From Lasioglossum baleicum (taxonomy: Eukaryota; Arthropoda; Insecta; Hymenoptera; Halictidae), in contig NC_134942.1 in the NCBI RefSeq assembly GCF_051020765.1, forward strand, positions 1,860,001 through 1,924,000: a stretch of DNA of 64,000 nucleotides, read 5' to 3'. Each line of letters starts with the position of its first letter. Position 1 is the first letter of the stretch. The translations under genes and the position numbers were made by a program. Below, one piece after another: positions 50,439-63,672 of this stretch. Under the pieces are notes generated by a model. That model was given only the letters and a program-made list of their open reading frames with translations. It did no database searches and had not been told where the DNA came from.

Positions 50439-53400
50439 CCAAGCACGATCACCCTTTATTCGAGCTTATATCAGATTCGACGATTATTCGTTTCACAAAT
50501 GAATTTCTGTGCGGAATCGCTGTTTCGCGCTCTAGATCAGTGCATTTGCATGCAAGTATGAGAAATTGGAATAGAAACTCCGACAAGGCAAGCACAAACA
50601 CGATTTATTCGAGCTTATGTCAGATTCGGCGATTCTAGGTTTCAGAAGTGTATTTCTGTGCGGAATAGCTGTTTCGCGCGCTAGATCTGTGCATTTGCAT
50701 GCAAGTATGAGAAATTGGAATAGAAACTCCGACAAGGCAAGCACAAACACGATTTATTCACGCTTATGTCAGATTCGACGATTCTTCGTTTCACAAATGA
50801 ATTTTTGTGCGGAATCGCTGTTTCGCGCGCTAGATCAGTGCATTTGCATGCAAATATGTGAAATTGGCACGAAAACTCCGATTCGGCATGCAGGATCACG
50901 ATTTATTCAAGCTTAAGTCAGATTCGACGATTATTCGTTTCACAAAGAATTTCTGTGCGGAATCGCTGTTTCGCGCGCTAGATCAGTGCATTTGCATGCA
51001 AATATGTGAAATTGGCACGAAAACTCCGATTCGGCATGCAGGATCACGATTTATTCGAGCTTAAGTCAGATTCGACGATTATTCGTTTCACAAATGAATT
51101 TCTGTGCGGAATCGCTGTTTCGCGCGCTAGATCAGTGCATTTGCATGCAAATATGTGAAATTGGCACGAAAACTCCGATTCGGCATGCAGGATCACGATT
51201 TATTCAAGCTTAAGTCAGATTCGACGATTATTCGTTTCACAAATGAATTTCTGTGCGGAATCGCTGTTTCGCGAGCTAGATCAGTGCATTTGCATGCAAA
51301 TATGTGAAATTGGCACGAAAACTCCGATTCGGCATGCAGGATCACGCTTTATTCAAGCTTAAGTCAGATTCGACGATTATTCGTTTCACAAATGAATTTC
51401 TGTGCGGAATCGCTGTTTCGCGTGCTAGATCAGTGCATTTGCATGCAAGTATGAGAAATTGGAATAGAAACTCCGACCAGGCAAGCACGATCACGATTTA
51501 TACGAGCTTATATCAGATTCGACGATTATTCGTTTCACAAATGAATTTCTGTGCGGAATCGCTGTTTCGCGCTCTAGATCAGTGCATTTGCATGCAAGTA
51601 TGAGAAATTGGAATAGAAACTCCGACAAGGCAAGCACAAACACGATTTATTCACGCTTATGTCAGATTCGACGATTCTTCGTTTCACAAATGAATTTTTG
51701 TGCGGAATCGCTGTTTCGCGCGCTAGATCAGTGCATTTGCATGCAAATATGTGAAATTGGCACGAAAACTCCGATTCGGCATGCAGGATCACGATTTATT
51801 CAAGCTTAAGTCAGATTCGACGATTATTCGTTTCACAAATGAATTTCTGTGCGGAATCGCTGTTTCGCGCGCTAGATCAGTGCATTTGCATGCAAATATG
51901 TGAAATTGGCACGAAAACTCCGATTCGGCATGCAGGATCACGATTTATTCAAGCTTAAGTCATATTCGACGATTATTCGTTTCACAAATGAATTTCTGTG
52001 CGGAATCGCTGTTTCGCGTGCTAGATCAGTGCATTTGCATGCAAGTATGAGAAATTGGAATAGAAACTCCGACCCGGCAAGCACGATCACGATTTATTCG
52101 AGCTTATGTCAGATTCGACGATTCTTCGTTTCAGAAGTGTATTTCTGTGCGGAATCGCTGTTTCGCGCGCTAGATCTGTGCATTTGCATGCAAGCATGAG
52201 AAATTGGAATGGAAACTCCGACCCGACAAGCACGATCACGATTTATTCGAGCTTATGTCAGATTCGACGATTCTTCGTTTCAGAAGTGTATTTCTGTGCG
52301 GAATCGCTGTTTCGCGCCCTAGATCTGTGCATTTGCATGCAAGTATGACAAAAAGGCACGGAAACTCCGATTCACAAGCACGATCACGATTTATTCGAGC
52401 TTATGTCACATTCGACGATTCTTCGTTTCACAAACTAATTTCTGTGCGGAATCGCTGTTTCGCGCGCTAGATCTGTGCATTTGCATGCAAGCATGAGAAA
52501 TTGGAATAGGAACTCCGATCCGGTCAGCACGCTCACAATTTATTCGAGCCTATGTCAGATTCGATGATTGTTCATTTCAGAAGTGTATTTCTGTGCGGAA
52601 TCGCTGTTTCGCGCCCTAGATCTGTGCATTTGCATGCAAGTATGACAAAAAGGCACGGAAACTCCGATTCGACAAGCACGATCACGATTTATTCGAGCTT
52701 ATGTCACATTCGACGATTCTTCGTTTCACAAATTAATTTCTGTGCGGAATCGCTGTTTCGCGTGCTAGATCAGTGCATTTGCATGCAAGTATGCCAAATT
52801 GGAATAGAAACTCCGACCCGCCAAGCACGATAACCCTTTATTCGAGCTTATATCAGATTCGACGATTATTCGTTTCACAAATGAATTTCTGTGCGGAATC
52901 GCTGTTTCGCGCTCTAGATCAGTGCATTTGCATGCAAGTATGAGAAATTGGAATAGAAACTCCGACAAGGCAAGCACAAACACGATTTATTCGAGCTTAT
53001 GTCAGATTCGGCGATTCTAGGTTTCAGAAGTGTATTTCTGTGCGGAATAGCTGTTTCGCGCGCTAGATCTGTGCATTTGCATGCAAGTATGAGAAATTGG
53101 AATAGAAACTCCGACAAGGCAAGCACAAACACGATTTATTCACGCTTATGTCAGATTCGACGATTCTTCGTTTCACAAATGAATTTTTGTGCGGAATCGC
53201 TGTTTCGCGCGCTAGATCAGTGCATTTGCATGCAAATATGTGAAATTGGCACGAAAACTCCGATTCGGCATGCAGGATCACGATTTATTCAAGCTTAAGT
53301 CAGATTCGACGATTATTCGTTTCACAAATGAATTTCTGTGCGAAATCGCTGTTTCGCGTGCTAGATCAGTGCATTTGCATGCAAGTATGAGAAATTGGAA

Positions 53401-56400
53401 TAGAAACTCCGACCCGGCAAGCACGATCACGATTTATTCGAGCTTATGTCAGATTCGACGATTCTTCGTTTCAGAAGTGTATTTCTGTGCGGAATCGCTG
53501 TTTCGCGCGCTAGATCTGTACATTTGCATGCAAGCATGAGAAATTGGAATGGAAACTCCGACCCGACAAGCACGATCACGATTTATTCGAGCTTATGTCA
53601 GATTCGACGATTCTTCGTTTCAGAAGTGTATTTCTGTGCGGAATCGCTGTTTCGCGCGCTAGATCTGTGCATTTGCATGCAAGCATGAGAAATTGGAATG
53701 GAAACTCCGACCCGACAAGCACGATCACGATTTATTCGAGCTTATGTCAGATTCGACGATTCTTCGTTTCAGAAGTGTATTTCTGTGCGGAATCGCTGTT
53801 TCGCGCCCTAGATCTGTGCATTTGCATGCAAGTATGACAAAAAGGCACGGAAACTCCGATTCACAAGCACGATCACGATTTATTCGAGCTTATGTCACAT
53901 TCGACGATTCTTCGTCTCACAAACTAATTTCTGTGCGGAATCGCTGTTTCGCGCGCTAGATCTGTGCATTTGCATGCAAGTATGACAAAAAGGCACGGAA
54001 ACTCCGATTCACAAGCACGATCACGATTTATTCGAGCTTATGTCACATTCGACGATTCTTCGTTTCACAAATTAATTTCTGTGCGGAATCGCTGTTTCGC
54101 GCGCTAGATCTGTGCATTTGCATGCAAGCATGAGAAATTGGAATAGGAACTCCGATCCGGTCAGCACGCTCACAATTTATTCGAGCCTATGTCAGATTCG
54201 ATGATTGTTCATTTCAGAAGTGTATTTCTGTGCGGAATCGCTGTTTCGCGCCCTAGATCTGTGCATTTGCATGCAAGTATGACAAAAAGGCACGGAAACT
54301 CCGATTCGACAAGCACGATCACGATTTATTCGAGCTTATGTCACATTCGACGATTCTTCGTTTCACAAATTAATTTCTGTGCGGAATCGCTGTTTCGCGT
54401 GCTAGATCAGTGCATTTGCATGCAAGTATGCCAAATTGGAATAGAAACTCCGACCCGCCAAGCACGATCACCCTTTATTCGAGCTTATATCAGATTCGAC
54501 GATTATTCGTTTCACAAATGAATTTCTGTGCGGAATCGCTGTTTCGCGCTCTAGATCAGTGCATTTGCATGCAAGTATGAGAAATTGGAATAGAAACTCC
54601 GACAAGGCAAGCACAAACACGATTTATTCGAGCTTATGTCAGATTCGGCGATTCTAGGTTTCAGAAGTGTATTTCTGTGCGGAATAGCTGTTTCGCGCGC
54701 TAGATCTGTGCATTTGCATGCAAGTATGAGAAATTGGAATAGAAACTCCGACAAGGCAAGCACAAACACGATTTATTCACGCTTATGTCAGATTCGACGA
54801 TTCTTCGTTTCACAAATGAATTTTTGTGCGGAATCGCTGTTTCACGCGCTAGATCAGTGCATTTGCATGCAAATATGTGAAATTGGCACGAAAACTCCGA
54901 TTCGGCATGCAGGATCACGATTTATTCAAGCTTAAGTCAGATTCGACGATTATTCGTTTCACAAAGAATTTCTGTGCGGAATCGCTGTTTCGCGCGCTAG
55001 ATCAGTGCATTTGCATGCAAATATGTGAAATTGGCACGAAAACTCCGATTCGGCATGCAGGATCACGATTTATTCGAGCTTAAGTCAGATTCGACGATTA
55101 TTCGTTTCACAAATGAATTTCTGTGCGGAATCGCTGTTTCGCGCGCTAGATCAGTGCATTTGCATGCAAATATGTGAAATTGGCACGAAAACTCCGATTC
55201 GGCATGCAGGATCACGATTTATTCAAGCTTAAGTCAGATTCGACGATTATTCGTTTCACAAAGAATTTCTGTGCGGAATCGCTGTTTCGCGCGCTAGATC
55301 TGTGCATTTGCATGCAAGCATGAGAAATTGGAATAGAAACTCCGACCCGGCAAGCACGATCACGATTTATTCGAGCTTATGTCAGATTCGACGATTCTTC
55401 GTTTCAGAAGTGTATTTCTGTGCGGAATCGCTGTTTCGCGCGCTAGATCTGTGCATTTGCATGCAAGCATGAGAAATTGGAATGGAAACTCCGACCCGAC
55501 AAGCACGATCACGATTTATTCGAGCTTATGTCAGATTCGACGATTCTTCGTTTCAGAAGTGTATTTCTGTGCGGAATCGCTGTTTCGCGCCCTAGATCTG
55601 TGCATTTGCATGCAAGTATGACAAAAAGGCACGGAAACTCCGATTCACAAGCACGATCACGATTTATTCGAGCTTATGTCACATTCGACGATTCTTCGTT
55701 TCACAAACTAATTTCTGTGCGGAATCGCTGTTTCGCGCGCTAGATCTGTGCATTTGCATGCAAGCATGAGAAATTGGAATAGGAACTCCGATCCGGTCAG
55801 CACGCTCACAATTTATTCGAGCCTATGTCAGATTCGATGATTGTTCATTTCAGAAGTGTATTTCTGTGCGGAATCGCTGTTTCGCGCCCTAGATCTGTGC
55901 ATTTGCATGCAAGTATGACAAAAAGGCACGGAAACTCCGATTCGACAAGCACGATCACGATTTATTCGAGCTTATGTCACATTCGACGATTCTTCGTTTC
56001 ACAAATTAATTTCTGTGCGGAATCGCTGTTTCGCGTGCTAGATCAGTGCATTTGCATGCAAGTATGCCAAATTGGAATAGAAACTCCGACCCGCCAAGCA
56101 CGATCACCCTTTATTCGAGCTTATATCAGATTCGACGATTATTCGTTTCACAAATGAATTTCTGTGCGGAATCGCTGTTTCGCGCTCTAGATCAGTGCAT
56201 TTGCATGCAAGTATGAGAAATTGGAATAGAAACTCCGACAAGGCAAGCACAAACACGATTTATTCGAGCTTATGTCAGATTCGGCGATTCTAGGTTTCAG
56301 AAGTGTATTTCTGTGCGGAATAGCTGTTTCGCGCGCTAGATCTGTGCATTTGCATGCAAGTATGAGAAATTGGAATAGTAACTCCGACAAGGCAAGCACA

Positions 56401-56493
56401 AACACGATTTATTCACGCTTATGTCAGATTCGACGATTCTTCGTTTCACAAATGAATTTTTGTGCGGAATCGCTGTTTCGCGCGCTAGATCAG
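50439..56493 (+). repeat. Block F: 30-mer-family segment between two truncated-monomer segments
   Basis: 50,439 to about 51,940 follows 29,397 to about 30,900 (offset 21,042), including the CCAGG hybrid. About 51,570-55,250 follows about 26,510-30,190 (offset 25,061), including AAGTCATATTCG (51,961) and CGATAACCC (52,824). Class 5 markers at 52,476, 54,113 and 55,749 are 1,637 and 1,636 bp apart, so two 11-mers lie side by side without a 19-mer between them. Confidence 0.82.
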
Positions 56494-58728
56494 TGCATTT
56501 GCATGCAAATATGTGAAATTGGCACGAAAACTCCGATTCGGCATGCAGGATCACGATTTATTCAAGCTTATGTCAGATTCGACGATTATTCGTTTTACAA
56601 ATGAATTTCTGTGCGGAATCGCTGTTTCGCGTGCTAGATCAGTGCATTTGCATGCAAGTATGCCAAATTGGAATAGAAACTCCGACCCGGCAAGCACGAT
56701 CACGATTTATTCGAGCTTATGTCAGATTCGGCGATTCTAGGTTTCAGAAGTGTATTTCTGTGCGGAATAGCTGTTTCGCGCGCTAGATCTGTGCATTTGC
56801 ATGCAAGTATGAGAAATTGGAATAGAAACTCCGACAAGGCAAGCACAAACACGATTTATTCGAGCTTATGTCACATTCGACGATTCTTCGTTTCACAAAT
56901 GAATTTCTGTGCGGAATCGCTGTTTCGCGCGCTAGATCAGTGCATTTGCATGCAAATATGTGAAATTGGCACGAAAACTCCGATTCGGCATGCAGGATCA
57001 CGATTTATTCAAGCTTAAGTCAGATTCGACGATTATTCGTTTCACAAATGAATTTCTGTGCGGAATCGCTGTTTCGCGTGCTAGATCAGTGCATTTGCAT
57101 GCAAGTATGAGAAATTGGAATAGAAACTCCGACCCGGCAAGCACGATCACGATTTATTCGAGCTTATGTCAGATTCGACGATTCTTCGTTTCAGAAGTGT
57201 ATTTCTGTGCGGAATCGCTGTTTCGCGCGCTAGATCTGTGCATTTGCATTCAAGTATGAGAAATTGGAATAGAAACTCCGACCCGGCAAGCACGATCACC
57301 ATTTATTCGAGCTTATGTCAGATTCGGCGATTCTTCGTTTCAGAAGTGTATTTCTGTGCGGAATCGCTGTTTCGCGCGCTAGATCTGTGCATTTGCATTC
57401 AAGTATGAGAAATTGGAATAGAAACTCCGACCCGGCAAGCACGATCACCCTTTATTCGAGCTTATGTCAGATTCGACGATTATTCGTTTCACAAATGAAT
57501 TTCTGTGCGGAATCGCTGTTTCGTGTGCTAGATCAGTGCATTTGCATGCAAGTATGAGAAATTGGAATGGAAACTCCGACCCGACAAGCACGATCACGAT
57601 TTATTTGAGCTTATGTCAGATTCGACGATTCTTCGTTTCAGAAGTGTATCTTTGTGCGGAATCGCTGTTTCGCGCGCTAGATCTGTGCATTTGCATGCAA
57701 GTATGAGAAATTGGAATAGAAACTCCGACAAGCCAAGCGCGATCACGATTTATTCGAGCTTATGTCAGATTCGACGATTCTTCGTTTCAGAAGTGTATTT
57801 CTGTGCGGAATCGCTGTTTCGCGCGCTAGATCAGTGCACTTGCATGCAAGTATGCCAAATTGGAATAGAAACTCCGACCCGGCAAGCACGATCACGATTT
57901 ATTCGAGCTTATGTCAGATTCGGCGATTCTTAGTTTCAGAAGTGTATTTCTGTGCGGAATCGCTGTTTCGCGTGCTAGATCTGTGCATTTGCATGCAAGT
58001 ATGAGAAATTGGAATAGAAACTCCGACCCGGCAAGAACGATCACGATTTATTCGAGCTTATGTCAGATTCGACGATTCTTCGTTTCAGAAGTGTATTTCT
58101 GTGCGGAATCGCTGTTTCGCGCGCTAGATCTGTGCATTTGCATTCAAGTATGAGAAATTGGAATAGAAACTCCGACCCGGCAAGCACGATCACGATTTAT
58201 TCGAGCTTATGTCAGATTCGACGATTCTTCGTTTCAGAAGTGTATTTCTGTGCGGAATCGCTGTTTCGCGCGCTAGATCTGTGCATTTGCATTCAAGTAT
58301 GAGAAATTGGAATAGAAACTCCGACCCGGCAAGCACGATCACCCTTTATTCGAGCTTATGTCAGATTCGACGATTATTCGTTTCACAAATGAATTTCTGT
58401 GCGGAATCGCTGTTTCGCGTGCTAGATCAGTGCATTTGCATGCAAGTATGAGAAATTGGAATGGAAACTCCGACCCGACAAGCACGATGACGATTTATTT
58501 GAGCTTATGTCAGATTCGACGATTCTTCGTTTCAGAAGTGTATCTTTGTGCGGAATCGCTGTTTCGCGCGCTAGATCTGTGCATTTGCATGCAAGTATGA
58601 GAAATTGGAATAGAAACTCCGACAAGCCAAGCGCGATCACGATTTATTCGAGCTTATGTCAGATTCGACGATTCTTCGTTTCAGAAGTGTATTTCTGTGC
58701 GGAATCGCTGTTTCGCGCGCTAGATCAG

Positions 58729-58793
58729 TGCACTTGCATGCAAATATGCGAAATTGGACAGAAACTCCGACCGGGCAAGCACGATCACAATTT
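58729..58793 (+). repeat. 65-bp truncated monomer
   Basis: Counterpart of 47,664 at offset 11,065, with the same ACTCCG state and the same AACTACGATTC in the next monomer. Confidence 0.92.
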
Positions 58794-59985
58794 TGCATTT
58801 GCATGCAAATATGCGAAATTGGCACGAAAACTACGATTCGGCAAGCAGGATCGCGATTTATTCAAGCTTATGTCAGATTCGACGATTATTCGCTTTACAA
58901 ATGAATTTCTGTGCGGAATCGCTGTTTCGCGTGCTAGATAAGTGCATTTGCATGCAAGTATGCCAAATTGGAATAGAAACTCCGACCCGGCAAGCACGAT
59001 CACGATTTATTCGAGCTTATGTCAGATTCGGCGATTCTTAGTTTCAGAAGTGTATTTCTGTGCGGAATCGCTGTTTCGCGTGCTAGATCTGTGCATTTGC
59101 ATGCAAGTATGAGAAATTGGAATAGAAACTCCGACCCGGCAAGCACGATCACGATTTATTCGAGCTTATGTCAGATTCGACGATTCTTCGTTTCAGAAGT
59201 GTATTTCTGTGCGGAATCGCTGTTTCGCGCGCTAGATCTGTGCATTTGCATTCAAGTATGAGAAATTGGAATAGAAACTCCGACCCGGCAAGCACGATCA
59301 CCATTTATTCGAGCTTATGTCAGATTCGACGATTACTCGTTTCACAAATGAATTTCTGTGCGGTATCGCTGTTTCGCGTGCTAGATCAGTGCATTTGCAT
59401 GCAAATATGCGAAATTGGCACAGAAACTCCGACAAGGCAAGCACAATCACGATTTATTCGAGCTTATGTCAGATTGGACGATTCTTCGTTTCAGAAGTGT
59501 ATTTCTGTGCGGAATCGCTGTTTCGCGTGCTAAATCAGTGCATTTGCATGCAAGTATGAGAAATTGGAATAGAAACTCCGACCCGACAAGCACGATCACC
59601 CTTTATTCGAGCTTATGTCAGATTCGACGATTATTCGTTTCACAAATGAATTTCTGTGCGGAATCGCTGTTTAGCTTGCTAGATCAGTGCATTTGCATGC
59701 AAGTATGAGAAATTGGAATGGAAACTCCGACCCGACAAGCACGATCACGATTTATTTGAGCTTATGTCAGATTCGACGATTCTTCGTTTCAGAAGTGTAT
59801 TTCTGTGCGGAATCGCTGTTTCGCGCGCTAGATCAGTGCACTTGCATGCAAGTATGAGAAATTGGAATAGAAACTCCGACAAGCCAAGTGCGATCACGAT
59901 TTATTCGAGCTTATGTCAGATTCGACGATTCTTCGTTTCAGAAGTGTATTTCTGTGCGGAATCGCTGTTTCGCGCGCTAGATCAG

Positions 59986-60050
59986 TGCACTTGCATGCAA
60001 ATATGCGAAATTGGACAGAAACTCCGACCGGGCAAGCACGATCACAATTT
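59986..60050 (+). repeat. 65-bp truncated monomer
   Basis: Counterpart of 48,921 at offset 11,065. Confidence 0.92.
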
Positions 60051-60944
60051 TGCATTTGCATGCAAATATGCGAAATTGGCACGAAAACTCCGATTCGGCA
60101 AGCAGGATCGCGATTTATTCAAGCTTATGTCAGATTCGACGATTATTCGCTTTACAAATGAATTTCTGTGCGGAATCGCTGTTTCGCGTGCTAGATATGT
60201 GCATTTGCATGCAAGTATGAGAAATTGGAATAGAAACTCCGACAAGGCAAGCACAAACACGATTTATTCGAGCTTATGTCACATTCGACGATTCTTCGTT
60301 TCACAAATTAATTTCTGTGCGGAATCGCTGTTTCGCGTGCTAGATCAGTGCATTTGCATGCAAATATGTGAAATTGGCACGAAAACTCCGATTCGGCAAG
60401 CAGGATCACGATTTATTCAAGCTTATGTCAGATTCGACGATTATTCGTTTCACAAATGAATTTCTGTGCGGAATCGCTGTTTCGCGCGCTAGATCAGTGC
60501 ATTTGCATGAAAGTATGCCAAATTGGAATAGAAACTCCGACCCGGCAAGCACGATCACGATTTATTCGAGCTTATGTCAGATTCGGCGATTCTTCGTTTC
60601 AGAAGTGTATTTCTGTGCGGAATCGCTGTTTCGCGTGCTATATCAGTGCATTTGCATGCAAGTATGAGAAATTTGAATAGAAACTCCGACAAGGCAAGCA
60701 CGATCACTATTTATTCGAGCTTATGTCAGATTCGACGATTCTACGTTTCAGAAGTGTATTTCTGTGCGGAATCGCTGTTTCGCGCGCTAGATCTGTGCAT
60801 TTGCATGCAAGTATGAGAAATTGGAATAGAAACTCCGACAAGGCAAGCGCGATCACGATTTATTCGAGCTTATGTCAGATTCGACGATTCTTCGTTTCAG
60901 AAGTGTATTTCTGTGCGGAATCGCTGTTTCGCGCGCTAGATCAG

Positions 60945-61009
60945 TGCACTTGCATGCAAATATGCGAAATTGGACAGAAACACCGACCGGGCAAGCACGA
61001 TCACAATTT
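60945..61009 (+). repeat. 65-bp truncated monomer
   Basis: Counterpart of 49,880 at offset 11,065, with the ACACCG state. Confidence 0.92.
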
Positions 61010-62350
61010 TGCATTTGCATGCAAATATGCGAAATTGGCACGAAAACTCCGATTCGGCAAGCAGGATCGCGATTTATTCAAGCTTATGTCAGATTCGACG
61101 ATTATTCGTTTCACAAATGAATTTCTGTGCGGAATCGCTGTTTCGTGTGCTAGATCAGTGCATTTGCATGCAAGTATGAGAAATTGGAATGGAAACTCCG
61201 ACCCGACAAGCACGATCACGATTTATTTGAGCTTATGTCAGATTCGACGATTCTTCGTTTCAGAAGTGTATCTTTGTGCGGAATCGCTGTTTCGCGCGCT
61301 AGATCTGTGCATTTGCATGCAAGTATGAGAAATTGGAATAGAAACTCCGACAAGCCAAGCGCGATCACGATTTATTCGAGCTTATGTCAGATTCGACGAT
61401 TCTTCGTTTCAGAAGTGTATTTCTGTGCGGAATCGCTGTTTCGCGCGCTAGATCAGTGCACTTGCATGCAAGTATGCCAAATTGGAATAGAAACTCCGAC
61501 CCGGCAAGCACGATCACGATTTATTCGAGCTTATGTCAGATTCGGCGATTCTTAGTTTCAGAAGTGTATTTCTGTGCGGAATCGCTGTTTCGCGTGCTAG
61601 ATCTGTGCATTTGCATGCAAGTATGAGAAATTGGAATAGAAACTCCGACCCGGCAAGAACGATCACGATTTATTCGAGCTTATGTCAGATTCGACGATTC
61701 TTCGTTTCAGAAGTGTATTTCTGTGCGGAATCGCTGTTTCGCGCGCTAGATCTGTGCATTTGCATTCAAGTATGAGAAATTGGAATAGAAACTCCGACCC
61801 GGCAAGCACGATCACGATTTATTCGAGCTTATGTCAGATTCGACGATTCTTCGTTTCAGAAGTGTATTTCTGTGCGGAATCGCTGTTTCGCGCGCTAGAT
61901 CTGTGCATTTGCATTCAAGTATGAGAAATTGGAATAGAAACTCCGACCCGGCAAGCACGATCACCCTTTATTCGAGCTTATGTCAGATTCGACGATTATT
62001 CGTTTCACAAATGAATTTCTGTGCGGAATCGCTGTTTCGCGTGCTAGATCAGTGCATTTGCATGCAAGTATGAGAAATTGGAATGGAAACTCCGACCCGA
62101 CAAGCACGATGACGATTTATTTGAGCTTATGTCAGATTCGACGATTCTTCGTTTCAGAAGTGTATCTTTGTGCGGAATCGCTGTTTCGCGCGCTAGATCT
62201 GTGCATTTGCATGCAAGTATGAGAAATTGGAATAGAAACTCCGACAAGCCAAGCGCGATCACGATTTATTCGAGCTTATGTCAGATTCGACGATTCTTCG
62301 TTTCAGAAGTGTATTTCTGTGCGGAATCGCTGTTTCGCGCGCTAGATCAG

Positions 62351-62415
62351 TGCACTTGCATGCAAATATGCGAAATTGGACAGAAACTCCGACCGGGCAA
62401 GCACGATCACAATTT
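62351..62415 (+). repeat. 65-bp truncated monomer
   Basis: Counterpart of 58,729 one 3,622-bp period later. Confidence 0.92.
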
Positions 62416-63607
62416 TGCATTTGCATGCAAATATGCGAAATTGGCACGAAAACTACGATTCGGCAAGCAGGATCGCGATTTATTCAAGCTTATGTCAGAT
62501 TCGACGATTATTCGCTTTACAAATGAATTTCTGTGCGGAATCGCTGTTTCGCGTGCTAGATAAGTGCATTTGCATGCAAGTATGCCAAATTGGAATAGAA
62601 ACTCCGACCCGGCAAGCACGATCACGATTTATTCGAGCTTATGTCAGATTCGGCGATTCTTAGTTTCAGAAGTGTATTTCTGTGCGGAATCGCTGTTTCG
62701 CGTGCTAGATCTGTGCATTTGCATGCAAGTATGAGAAATTGGAATAGAAACTCCGACCCGGCAAGCACGATCACGATTTATTCGAGCTTATGTCAGATTC
62801 GACGATTCTTCGTTTCAGAAGTGTATTTCTGTGCGGAATCGCTGTTTCGCGCGCTAGATCTGTGCATTTGCATTCAAGTATGATAAATTGGAATAGAAAC
62901 TCCGACCCGGCAAGCACGATCACCATTTATTCGAGCTTATGTCAGATTCGACGATTACTCGTTTCACAAATGAATTTCTGTGCGGTATCGCTGTTTCGCG
63001 TGCTAGATCAGTGCATTTGCATGCAAATATGCGAAATTGGCACAGAAACTCCGACAAGGCAAGCACAATCACGATTTATTCGAGCTTATGTCAGACTGGA
63101 CGATTCTTCGTTTCAGAAGTGTATTTCTGTGCGGAATCGCTGTTTCGCGTGCTAAATCAGTGCATTTGCATGCAAGTATGAGAAATTGGAATAGAAACTC
63201 CGACCCGACAAGCACGATCACCCTTTATTCGAGCTTATGTCAGATTCGACGATTATTCGTTTCACAAATGAATTTCTGTGCGGAATCGCTGTTTCGCGTG
63301 CTAGATCAGTGCATTTGCATGCAAGTATGAGAAATTGGAATGGAAACTCCGACCCGACAAGCACGATCACGATTTATTTGAGCTTATGTCAGATTCGACG
63401 ATTCTTCGTTTCAGAAGTGTATTTCTGTGCGGAATCGCTGTTTCGCGCGCTAGATCAGTGCACTTGCATGCAAGTATGAGAAATTGGAATAGAAACTCCG
63501 ACAAGCCAAGTGCGATCACGATTTATTCGAGCTTATGTCAGATTCGACGATTCTTCGTTTCAGAAGTGTATTTCTGTGCGGAATCGCTGTTTCGCGCGCT
63601 AGATCAG

Positions 63608-63672
63608 TGCACTTGCATGCAAATATGCGAAATTGGACAGAAACTCCGACCGGGCAAGCACGATCACAATTT
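63608..63672 (+). repeat. 65-bp truncated monomer
   Basis: Counterpart of 59,986 one 3,622-bp period later; last truncated copy in the window. Confidence 0.92.

Larger units (their letters stand above)
55320..61503 (+). repeat. 6.18-kb segmental duplication, copy 2
   Basis: This is the second copy of 44,255-50,438. Just upstream (55,260) an extra CACAAAGAATTTC single-base deletion and an AAGCATGAG monomer differ from copy 1, which fixes the left edge. Downstream, the sequence continues into a further 3,622-bp period instead of changing family as copy 1 does. Confidence 0.85.
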
